From: Pratylenchus scribneri
Taxonomy: Eukaryota > Nematoda > Chromadorea > Rhabditida > Pratylenchidae
Direction: 5' to 3'
NCBI GenBank assembly: GCA_030063045.1
Contig: JAQSEB010000010.1
Span: forward strand, 3,961,501-4,025,500
Length of the DNA stretch: 64,000 nt
Of the stretch, positions 11,340 to 20,985 are shown in pieces (position 1 is the stretch's first letter; every line of letters begins with the position of its first letter). The notes under the pieces are model-generated. The model was not told the DNA's origin and made no database searches. It saw only the letters and a list, made by a program, of their open reading frames with translations. Position numbers and translations under genes: made by a program.

Positions 11340-13097
11340 TCAATATTGTGTTGTTTCCTGTGCACTTCTCTCAATGTTCATTTGCTGTTGAACATCAACC
11401 AACTTCTTTTTCAGCACTTGAATACCGCTAAGAACAATATTCTCGGCTTTCAGGGCTCCTGTACCCTCAACACTGATCCAAAATTTTCGTGGTTTGCCCA
11501 ACGGTTGATATGGCGCCTCATGCTGGTTTTCGTCTATCAATTCGCTGAATTCACTTTTTGGCCATTCCTCTGGCTTGGCCAATCTAAAAATGTATTGGGG
11601 GTTGAACGAATAGACTTAACAAGAACAAACACTGTGTGTCGAAGTGCATTGTCCGGATCGTATTCAAATGCCACAGATGAACCTTAATAATGTTATAAAT
11701 TTGTTCGATACCCAAGATCTTACAAGGATTCCATTTGGCATGTTCTTTGCCAAAACCCTAAAATTCCAAATGAATGGATTTTTGAATCTATAATAAAAAC
11801 CTTTTTGGCATAACAACGCATTCCGATGGCTTGACCTTAAATTGAGATATGTATTGGCTATTGGTATTGGTTTAAACTTATAAAAATGGACCTTTTCGAA
11901 GTTTGACGATTAAAATTTCATCCGTTGCTCCATCCATCTCCATTGTATCTTTATTTGCATGAGAGCCGCATGCCGGTACAACCTTAAAAACGGAAATATT
12001 TTATAATTATTGTATTGATTTCAACCTCAATATTGTTTGATTCTAAATCATCGGATGTGACTGCTCGAGTGGTATCTTCCTGCCAAAAAACATTCAATGC
12101 AAATTCCACCGTACAATTTGAACAAAATTCGGCACAGGTGCAATCCTTTAAAAATAATTGTAAACAGGGCTGCCATAATACCGGGTTTCCCCGGCATTTA
12201 CCGGGGTTTTGATGTCCTGGCCGGGGTTTTGCCGGGGTTTTGGGAATGCCGGGTTTTTGCCGGGGTTTTCATAATTTGCCGTGTTTTTGCCGGGTTTTTA
12301 AATTTTTAGCTAAATTTTTCGCTGCGCGGCTATTTCTGGTTCAAATTTTTCGCTGCGCGGCCATTTCTTGGTCAAATTTTTCGCTGCGCGGCCATTTTTG
12401 GTTTTAATTTTTCTGTGCGCAGCCATTTTTAACTAATTTTTCTTCCAATCAGGGCCATTTTTAGCTAATTTTTTTCCTTCCTTCGCGGCTTTTTCTGGCT
12501 AAACTTTTTGACGACAGACCGATTTTTAAAGCTTATGATATCTTTATTTCATAAGGCACATGCTCAAAAAGTCAATTAAAAATGTACTCAAAAAGTCAAT
12601 TAAAAATATAAATCTGAAGTAGAAAATTTTTACAAGCTTTTAAATTGCATTTTAACACGTTTTAAAAGATGCCGGGTTTTTACCGGGGTTTTGAAAATTT
12701 TTGCCGGGGTTTTGCCGGGTTTTTGAAACTGAATGCCGGGGTTTTGACTTTTGGAGATGGCACCCCTGATTGTAAATATTTAAATTGAATGAATTTACCC
12801 GTGTATATTGGATTCTATCCACAATTCCATCGGAAGTAAGCGGAATCATTCCCATCCGTTGGGCCACAAACTCGTCATGGAGAACGGAAGTGTTTTGCTC
12901 AATTTGAACCCAATCAATGGCTGAAATTAAATTTAAGAAATAATCAAGTAAATTAACCAACCCATTGTGGGAACTTCAGCAAGGAAAACGCGTCGTAAAG
13001 CATTGGCCACACTCAAATCCGTATCTTCAAGGCTGAACCGGACCAATTCATTGCTCAATTGGAGAATTGTCACTTGCGGTTGATTGGCATAAGGCAT
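11340..13097 (-). CDS. rpb-3: RNA polymerase II subunit RPB3
   Basis: Multi-exon gene starting [20 protein letters not shown] (ATG 13097). It has the RPB3/alpha-like assembly core: [20 protein letters not shown], then [15 protein letters not shown], then a cysteine-rich insert [14 protein letters not shown] that carries zinc ligands in RPB3. After that come [20 protein letters not shown] and [15 protein letters not shown] near the C-terminus. RPB3 pairs with RPB11 as the platform for RNA polymerase II assembly in the nucleus. The stop is at 11340-11342. One intron is enlarged by a 604-bp hAT-like element with intact exon ends on both sides. prp-4 follows after 189 bp and the receptor kinase stop lies 268 bp upstream. 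Confidence 0.95.
12165..12768. mobile_element. hAT-like non-autonomous DNA transposon (MITE) in an rpb-3 intron
   Basis: The element starts CAGGGCTGCCAT and ends with the inverted ATGGCACCCCTG, giving 12-bp terminal inverted repeats with one mismatch. It is flanked on both sides by the 8-bp direct repeat ATTGTAAA (12157-12164 and 12769-12776). An 8-bp duplication and CAGGG..GCCA ends are typical of hAT elements. No transposase frame is present. Inside are repeated CCGGGGTTTT-like units near both ends and about four direct copies of a roughly 33-bp unit containing TTTTTCGCTGCGCGGC (12305-12430). It lies entirely within the intron. Confidence 0.88.
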
Positions 13098-13365
13098 ATT
13101 TTCTAAAAATAATTAAAAATAATTGCAAACATTTAAAATAGGTAATAGTAAAGGTTTAAAAACCGTTTTCAAGCAAATTAAAATGTGTTTTTTAAATGTT
13201 AATATTTATCAATTATAAAATATTATATGAATAAGACTACAAATTAATGAATAAATTAATAAATTTGTTCGACTGTATTGAATTTGAAAGGAGGAGTGGG
13301 GGTTAAAAAAGAGATCTGAAGAATATAAATGTTTACTAAAATGTTATCTAACTCTGAATTCACAT

Positions 13366-15417
13366 TTATGTAATAATATTCAAATTTTGTTCATTGCAAA
13401 TTCGGTCGAGTGAACATCGAATATTCAATGCAGTCAGCCGTGAATTTGGTGTTGTATTCCAACTCTCCTGCATAATTCGGACAATTTCGGCCAATGTTTT
13501 GGATGCTCGCCATTCCGGTTGAACACTCGGTCTCCGGGCATCCACAACCACGCATTGATAAATGTCAGCCTTAAAAATGATGGTTGGTTACTAATGGAAT
13601 AAAAAAAATTGTCATACCGGAGTTGGTTCACGGGGCACATATTCTTGATATGGAATTTCGTAAGGAAGAGCTTGAAGACCTTCAGCTGGGAAATCCACTC
13701 GACGTAAAGTCTCCCAAATGACAAGAGCAAATGCATAAATATCCATTTGAAGGTAGGAAGTGAATGAGTCTCGATTATAGTTATTGGCCAGGAATTCGGG
13801 TGATAAATATCGCTGAAAATGTTGATGTGAGGAAATGCATGTCAAAAAATGAACAAACCACAGTTCCACCTCTGTCCTGGCTAGGAATGTCCACTTCGCC
13901 ATTGATGTACCGGATTGCCATTCCCAGGTCGGCAATGCAACATGTCCAATCATTTTTGATCAAAATATTCTTTGATTTTATGTCTCGGTGCGCAATTCCC
14001 GGTTTATCTTTAAAAAATAATGATTGAAAAAGTATTTATTTTTGTTCACGTACGGCATTGATTATTGACGCCCGGCACTTCGGTGTGCAAATATGCTAAT
14101 CCGTGGGCAATCGAACGAATGAATTGGATCATTAATTGTAGACTCAATTTATTCCTTTCCAAATAATCGAAAAGTGAACCATTTGGCATATATTCTGTGA
14201 TTAGCCAAAGTTGGGTTATTGTTCCCGTATCTAAAATTATGGCCAATATTAATTAAATTTTTTTCCATCTTGACTCACCTTTATTATCGCTGGCAATCCA
14301 TCGTAATAAATTCGAATGTCTGACCATATTGTGTCGGTAAATATCGGTTTCCCGTTGCCAGGAGGATTCATCGCGGGACAAAAAAATCTTCACTGCCACT
14401 TTCTCGCCACGCCATTCACCCACATAGACTTCGCCAAAACCGCCTTTTCCAATGCATTCTTTGAGTGTTATTTGACGAGCAATTGTACGCATTGCCAGTA
14501 TGGGCATTCCGGCACCCGAACCGGTGGACACTGTCCGCTCAAGGTCATCGAGCAGCTTTTCAAGGCGAGAACTGTGCCGAAAACGAACTTGTTGTTCCCT
14601 ATAATTGATGATTTAATTTGATTGGTTTAAAAATGCAATTCTTACTGAACAACTCTGACATGCATTATCCGGTCAATGATCCGATCAAAAAAGGCCTTGA
14701 CTCGACCATACCGTTCTGCACTGCAATAAAAAATACCAATCCAAAGTCCAATGCCAGCGAAGACCACAGCGACTCCGACCAGTGAAAGGAAGTATAAAAA
14801 AATTGATTCATTTGTTGAGTCGTTTTCTCGATTTTGGATTTGATCAGAATTCTCTATTGGTAGCTCCTCATCATTGCAAAATGATTTTGTAGTGCAACAC
14901 TTCACTGCTTGCACCATTCTTGAATTGTTGACATTTTGACAGACAAATGGACGCTCATATGGGACTAGCTCATCTCGACTAATGCATCTGAAAATGCACA
15001 ATTAGTATTTTCATTTTCTGGTACACTCACGAAAGAACAATGTCTTTGATTTTCCCATCTTCTGGTGAAATATGAACCATTCGACGGCATTGTCCACCAT
15101 AATGTGCTCGACATATTCCCTCGTATTTTTGACCGGCAATGTCAGTTATTTCGGCACTGCATCCAATGTGATTGCAACGACAAAGCAATTCATTCTTACG
15201 CAATTGCTTCGTTACAAAAATCTTAAATGTTAAAACTGTTAAAACGATTAATTAATAATTATGATACCTTGTTCTGGACGAATGCTTTTCGAATTTCCTC
15301 TTCGATTTTTTTATTATTCTCCTCTCTATTTTCATCTTGTTTGTCTTCTTCCGATTTAGTTGAATATGAATTTACAATTAGGAATATGGTGATAATGAAA
15401 AATAAACGTTTGTTCAT
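13366..15417 (-). CDS. sma-6: Type I TGF-beta/BMP-family receptor serine/threonine kinase
   Basis: Starts with a signal peptide [18 protein letters not shown] (ATG 15417). A cysteine-rich ectodomain follows ([15 protein letters not shown], and the closing [10 protein letters not shown] box of this receptor class), then a transmembrane helix ([20 protein letters not shown]), then the type I-specific GS box [20 protein letters not shown] just before the kinase. Kinase motifs: GKGGFGEV loop, VAVKIF lysine, [10 protein letters not shown] catalytic loop, IADLGMA in the DFG position, and C-terminal [15 protein letters not shown]. The L45 loop contains [13 protein letters not shown]. Such receptors are phosphorylated by type II receptors on the GS box and phosphorylate R-SMADs. 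The GS box favours a SMA-6-like over a DAF-1-like receptor, but orthology needs a tree. Stop at 13366-13368. Confidence 0.92.
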
Positions 15418-16080
15418 GATAATTGAATTATTAATTGTTGTTATTGGATTGAATTTATTAAATAATAAGCAAAAATAATTTTGGGTTCGGGTTGGTCAGT
15501 ACTTGCTGGGGTGGTTTATTCAAATGGCAATGACATTTCGGCTTTCGGTTCGGGTAGGTGCTGCTTGCCTCTGTTGGGTTGCCGGCTCAAATTTTTAAGA
15601 CATTTTTCCAAACCTTAAGACATTTTATCCAAACCTTAAGACATTTTATCCAAACCGATTTTCATTTTCATCAATTACAATTTTCAAGAATTCATTAAAC
15701 CAAACCAAAAACCCAAATCTTTTGGGATTCAGCACATAAGAAAAACCCTTAAAATTAGTTTTAAAATATAAAATGTATTTCCTCATTATTAACTGATTTA
15801 TTTAAATTAATTTAGACATTAAATTTATGCAAATCGAAAAGCACGACGACTTAATCAACCACGACAAAATTAATTGGACAAATCTTTCATCACAGCATTC
15901 GAAAATTTCAAAAGAATTCAACAAATTCCACCAAGAAAAAAACTTTCGGTGGATCATTAAAGCGCCGAAGAAAAAGTCATCCTCCGACCAGTGACATCAT
16001 TGAGAGTGTTTTTATAAAGAACATTGATTAATCAACATCACAAATTAACTAAAAATAGAAGACAATAACTTAGAATGGGG
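15418..16080. other. Divergent promoter region with a short tandem repeat
   Basis: Spacer between the receptor gene (-) and the IFRD gene (+), so it should carry both promoters. Three tandem copies of a 20-21 bp unit (AAGACATTTTATCCAAACC) lie at 15597-15657. The IFRD-side end is now displaced from its gene by the fold-back element at 16081. No coding exon seen. Confidence 0.5.
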
Positions 16081-16699
16081 GGTAAACGTAAAGAATTGGG
16101 GTCCCAAAAAATTTTTTTTTTAATTTTTCAAAAATTGATTTCTGGGGGGTTTTTGGAGGCGTAGAATACGATTTTGACATTCTTTACGTCATATTTTGCC
16201 ATCTTGGTAAGATAATGCCGACTTTTGTCAAGAAAGAGTAAAGGGGGGACCAAGGCCAATTTTCAAAATATTTTTAGTATAGTCATATTATAGCTCAATC
16301 GACGCAGCTCAGTGAGCTGAATCTAATGGTACAAATTTTATTTCATAATATTGCTATTGGCTCAAGTTAGAGGTCTAAATAGCTTACCAAGATAAATTTT
16401 TCTTTTGGTCATAACTTACCTATATATCAGTATTACATAATAAAAATGGTACCATTAGATTCAGCTCACTGAGCTGCGTCGATTGAGCTATAATATGACT
16501 ATACTAAAAATATTTTGAAAATTGGCCTTGGTCCCCCCTTTACTCTTTCTTGACAAAATTCGGCATTATCTTACCCAGATGGCAAAATATGACGTAAAGA
16601 ATGTCAAAATCGTATTCTACGCCTCCAAAAACCCCCCAGAAATCAATTTTTGAAAAATTAAAAAAAAAATTTTTGGGACCCCAATTCTTTACGTTTACC
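16081..16699. mobile_element. Fold-back (long inverted repeat) element inserted at a start codon
   Basis: Two nearly perfect inverted arms of about 252 and 251 bp (16081-16332 and 16449-16699) surround a spacer of about 116 bp. The ends read GGTAAACGTAAAGAATTGGG and its complement. The element is flanked by an exact 8-bp direct repeat GAATGGGG (16073-16080 and 16700-16707), so it is a transposon insertion. No protein-coding capacity is visible. The ends begin GG rather than CA, so it does not look like hAT; an 8-bp duplication with GG ends also occurs in Merlin-type elements, but the superfamily is unresolved. The right duplication contains the start codon of the IFRD gene. Confidence 0.9.
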
Positions 16700-16701
16700 G
16701 A

Positions 16702-18432
16702 ATGGGGAAGAAACGGAACACCAATAAAGTGACGTTAGCATTGCCACTGACCACTACAACTGGAGGAAAAGGTTACAATTACGATTTATCATTCAGTTTT
16801 TTTTTCCAGAAGGTTCATTGTGTGGACGGGAAGCCGGTCGGGAGAACATGAGCGATGCCAGTGACCTTGAATCCATTTATTCTGCCTCTGTAGTTGGAGC
16901 AGATTTCGGAGAAATAGGTATGAGAACTAAAATTACAATAAATATGAGCTTGAGATGTAAAATAGTATATTTTATTAAGATGATGAGAATGATGTGTCTA
17001 ATTTGGTGGATTCCTTCGGTGATCAAATTGAGAATGCCCAGGATAAAAGGTAAATAATTAATAATTTTAACCACCATTAATTTTTTATTTAGAATTGAAA
17101 TCCGTCTGAAAGCAATTGATAATATGCTTTTGGTGCTCGACAAAAATTTTATACCCGATCAAGTAGAGAAATATCGTGGGACAATTGTCGACATCATTGA
17201 GCGAAATTTGAAACGAACACCAGAAGAGGCCCTTCGAGTATGTACTTTGGCAGCACTTTTTAGGTTAGTTATTTATTTTATGTTTGAAATATTCCTGTTT
17301 ATCATTTATCTAATGGTTTTTTAAGCATTCAATTGGGAATTGATTTTGAGGAGGAAATTTGCACTCTGACCGGAATTTTACGACAAATATGCGCAGATGA
17401 AAGTGTGGGCGAGGAAGTTCGTTCGGCATGTGCACAAACATTGGGCATTTGCTTCTATTTGAGTGTTGAGGTAATTTTATTGGATTAAAAAATTCAAGGG
17501 ATCTCAAGAACAATATTAATGTCATTATTTCAATATCATTAATTTTAATATTTAGAGTTGCGGCCATCGATTGGAATGCATGCAAACATTGAAAAATGTT
17601 TGGTCTGGAATGAAAACTGCCAAAGTGACGGGTACATCCCTTTTCTCATCAGCATTGGGCGCGTGGGGTAATTTATTAATTAAACTAAATCCTTTATTTA
17701 TTTTTTAAGCACTTTTGGTGGAAAAATGTGATCCCGGCTATGTACTTAATCAAATTGACGAAATTCAACCAAAAATTTGCACATTCCTCGATTCGGCTAC
17801 GGTCGAGGCACGAATTTCAGCCGGGGAAGCATTGGCAATTTTGCATGAATTTTGCATTAAAAATGTTGACGATAATTTCCATTTCCGGTTTTTTTATTTT
17901 TTAATTTATATAAAATAATCTTTAATACATTTTTCCAGAAATCAAAATCATTTGATCGGGCTTTTGGGCGAAATGGCCGCCGATTCGTCAAAAAATCACG
18001 CCAAAAGGGATAAAAAACTCCAAAAGATGACATTTCGTCAAATCATCGATGCCATTTGCAATCAAAATTGGCCAAAACTTTGCGTTCAATTCAACAAAAG
18101 GGAACAATTGGAATTGGAAGGATGCCATGCCAAATTACTCTACGATTCATTGCGGAATTTGTTACGGAGCAATTTGAACATGCATTTGACGAACAATGAA
18201 GTCCTGAGGGAAATGTTCGATTTGGGCGCAGTTTTGGAGGCCGAGGATCCCTCATCTCGGCCTAATAAGGCTCACAAAAATGAACGGGTATATTTTCGAT
18301 ATTTTAAAGCTAATTTTTAAATTAAATTTTCAGCTAATTCAATTTGGAGAACAAAAAAAGCAAATGAATATCAATCGATCGAAGGGAAGAGCAAAGAAGA
18401 ATGACCTCAAACACGATTTTGGTGGTGATTGA
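16702..18432 (+). CDS. Interferon-related developmental regulator (IFRD1/2 family)
   Basis: About eight exons starting MGKKRNTNKVTLALPLTT (ATG 16702). It has the IFRD order: a serine/acidic N-terminus (SDASDLESIYSASVVGADFG), a long alpha-helical ARM/HEAT-like region (for example RIEIRLKAIDNMLL, LRVCTLAALFSIQLGIDFEEE, SCGHRLECMQTLKNVWSGM) and a C-terminal block with RDKKLQKMTFRQI and DLGAVLEAED. It ends in a basic tail NRSKGRAKKND. IFRD proteins are transcription-related and ribosome-associated regulators. The start codon lies inside the duplication made by the fold-back element, leaving a second ATG copy at 16075. Only 6 bases separate the element's right arm from the next intact ATG context, so the native 5' flank has been moved 627 bp away. 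It converges on CTU1. Confidence 0.9.
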
Positions 18433-18705
18433 CCAGATTCGGAATTTCATGATTTTCCACCTTCCACTAATAAAACCGGTGCTCTGGTTTTGTCTCTTTC
18501 ACTCCCTTTCATTCAAATTCATGTTTCGATGATTATTTGCTCCTTTTTCTTTAAATTTGTTCGATCTTTCCCATTCTCCTGATGATTTTATGAAAATCAA
18601 TCCCATCCACTTCTAGACCGTATTAAATATTCAATTCATTCATTTATTTGCAAATAATTGAACAATAAAAAATGAATAAAAACAAATAAATGATCTATGA
18701 GAATA

Positions 18706-20312
18706 TTAAAAATCGATTATAATTCTTTTTGTTGTGCCATTTTTTGAGCATGCGCAGCCATTTGATGTTGAGCATTCCAAATTTATATGGCCATTTTCTG
18801 GAATGGAATTGTCTGGAAGTGAGCCATTATTTTCCAATGATTTTGGTTGAATTTTCCCATCCTCATTATTGCCAGCCAAGTTCAATTCATGTAGTTGTTT
18901 TGACTTCTAAAATAAGAAAAATTAAAATTGGATTTAAAAGGGTTTTAATTTTGAGAATTATTTTAAATAGCATTCCAAAAAATTAATTGAATAGGTGGAA
19001 TAATTCAATGTAAATATTAAATACATACCCTTTTTGTGACTGTGTCCGCCTCATTATTGTTTAAGCCGTAGAGGAGGAGACATGCCTTGCAATATTTTTG
19101 ACTGGTTATATAGCCACATTTTTGGCATCGAGAAAGAGTTGGGCGGACGACGGTGGTCCGAAGCCGAAGTTGTTCACCGGACCGGACGATGTCCAAAATT
19201 GCTTGCGGTCTAATTCGTTCCAAATCTTTGATGAATGAACGGGCATTCATTCGATAAGCATTCGGTGCCTGAAAAAATTATCATTTTTATTAAACATTTT
19301 CACCCAACCCACATAAATGCATTCCGTACTGAAATAATTGAGCCGGCCAAAATGAGCATACATCACAATGTCCTGCAAAAAATTGGTTATTATTGGAATA
19401 TTTTGGATGGATGAAACCTTTTCGAAGCAATATTTCATCGGTTTTACCCGAGGCAATGATTCATCTTCTGCTTCACTGGCTGCCGTCACATGGTTTTGTT
19501 GGTGTGAAATTGCGCCCCTTTGCAGTCGACCCACATCCCCACGCAATAAATTCATCAGCACTGTTTCGGCAGCATCATCCGCATTATGGCCGGTTGCCAA
19601 TTTTGTGGCACCGGCTCTGAATTTTATACAATATTTTATCCCATTTGAATTTACCTGATTGCGGCTCGATCCAATGCCTGTCGCCGAAAAACTCCACAAA
19701 ATGTGCAATTATTTTTGCGTCCAATTTTGGCAACAATTTCGTCCATTGTCCATCCATAGAGTTCTTTATAGCTCACCAAAACGAGAGGTAATTGCAAATC
19801 CGCCTCATTTTTGTGCACTTCCCGGATTGAATCATCCCTGTAGCCTTTAAAATAAAATTGGTAAATAAATCAATTAATAGAAATTATTTTTAAAATTTAA
19901 ATCCCATGCCCAAATAAATTCCAACCTTTAATTCCCTCGTCAATGCAAAGAAGTACCAATTCAAGGCCATAGTCCTCCCTTCGGTTCAATTTTGTCAGCA
20001 CATGGGCCAAAACAGTGGAATCCTTGCCGCCTGAAACGCCGACACCGATCCGGTCACCAGGGCTGAATATTCTCGTTTGCACAATTGTTTTGTGAATATC
20101 CTAGACGGAAAAACAATTTTTATAAATATTAAAGAATCAAGTTTATATGAATATTCAGGTACAATCCCTAATTCAGATTATAATTTATTTTTAAAATGAA
20201 TTTGAAAAACCTGTTCAAACCAATCAACAAAACATTCTGCACAACGCAATTTGCCATCCTTTGCTGTTTTTATTCTCGCTTGCCGTTCATTGCATTCCTC
20301 GCAATTCTTCAT
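18706..20312 (-). CDS. tut-1: Cytosolic tRNA 2-thiolation protein CTU1 (NCS6)
   Basis: Multi-exon gene starting [20 protein letters not shown], with an N-terminal zinc-ribbon cysteine set (CEEC...CAEC). It has the PP-loop ATP-pyrophosphatase motif [17 protein letters not shown], the [18 protein letters not shown] cysteine motif, the second motif [20 protein letters not shown], and a C-terminal zinc-ribbon [16 protein letters not shown]. With CTU2 it thiolates the wobble uridine of cytosolic tRNA Lys, Glu and Gln, using sulfur passed along by URM1. A GTATGT donor near 19027 leads to a last exon (18706-18907) encoding a polar tail that ends RIIIDF; without that splice the protein would stop after VCI. 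It lies 158 bp downstream of the LYR-motif gene on the same strand; a TATTTAG acceptor sits just before its ATG. Confidence 0.93.
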
Positions 20313-20470
20313 TTTCTCTAAATATTATAATTTGTACAAAAGTTCAGTGAATTAAAAAAAAATAAAATTGAATTAAACAATTTTTTAATAAAAGAAAGTC
20401 AATTTTATTAAAAAAAAATTTATCACATAATATATAATTCAATTAATGTTTTTTTTTTCCCATTTTCACA

Positions 20471-20817
20471 TCATTTTTCATAATAGCGGCTCCTCCTGAA
20501 AAAATTAAATTAAAATTTGTAAAAAAAATAAAATACAAACATTGCTCGATATTTCCGTAGACGATAGAGTGCTTCCAATTCCTTCACCACATATTCGCCC
20601 CGTTTAATCAAATCCCGTATTTTCTGTTCATCCTCAATTAGGCGATTCCTTGCAAATGCATTCTTCAGCCTTTCATGGAACCAAATCGACCCTTTCGGAT
20701 ATTCTTTGCCCATATGGTATAGCTGAAAAATTGGATTTTAAAAATGTTCAAACAAAAATTAATTACAGTCCTGTAAAGGCTGACCACCTCATTTTTCAAT
20801 TGCTGGTTTATTGCCAT
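20471..20817 (-). CDS. LYR-motif protein, ETFRF1/LYRM5-like
   Basis: Three exons joined in frame: [17 protein letters not shown], then [20 protein letters not shown] through [12 protein letters not shown], then MRSRYYEK. The protein is about 85 residues, the usual length for this family, with the LYR tripeptide as SLYRTLYHMG. The GKEYPKG and RKYRAMRSRYY segments match human LYRM5/ETFRF1. Family members are small three-helix mitochondrial proteins that bind acyl carrier protein; ETFRF1 regulates electron-transfer flavoprotein by removing its flavin. It is flanked by qns-1 upstream (168 bp) and CTU1 downstream (158 bp), all on the minus strand, which suggests co-transcription. Confidence 0.9.
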
Positions 20818-20985
20818 CTCCAATGATTATATTAAAATTATTATAATAGTAAAAAATAAAAAATAATTAGTGATGGATGGAAACCTTGTCACAAAAATGA
20901 TTTATAATAAAAATAATTTAATTTAATAGTGAGATCAACAAAAATCAAATCACAAAATTTATATTTATTTTAACAATTATCAATG

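Noticed and set aside
12180..12760. CCGGGGTTTT units as interstitial telomere sequence
   Set aside because: Nematode telomeres are TTAGGC-type, and the units lie within a well-bounded hAT-like element with a target-site duplication.
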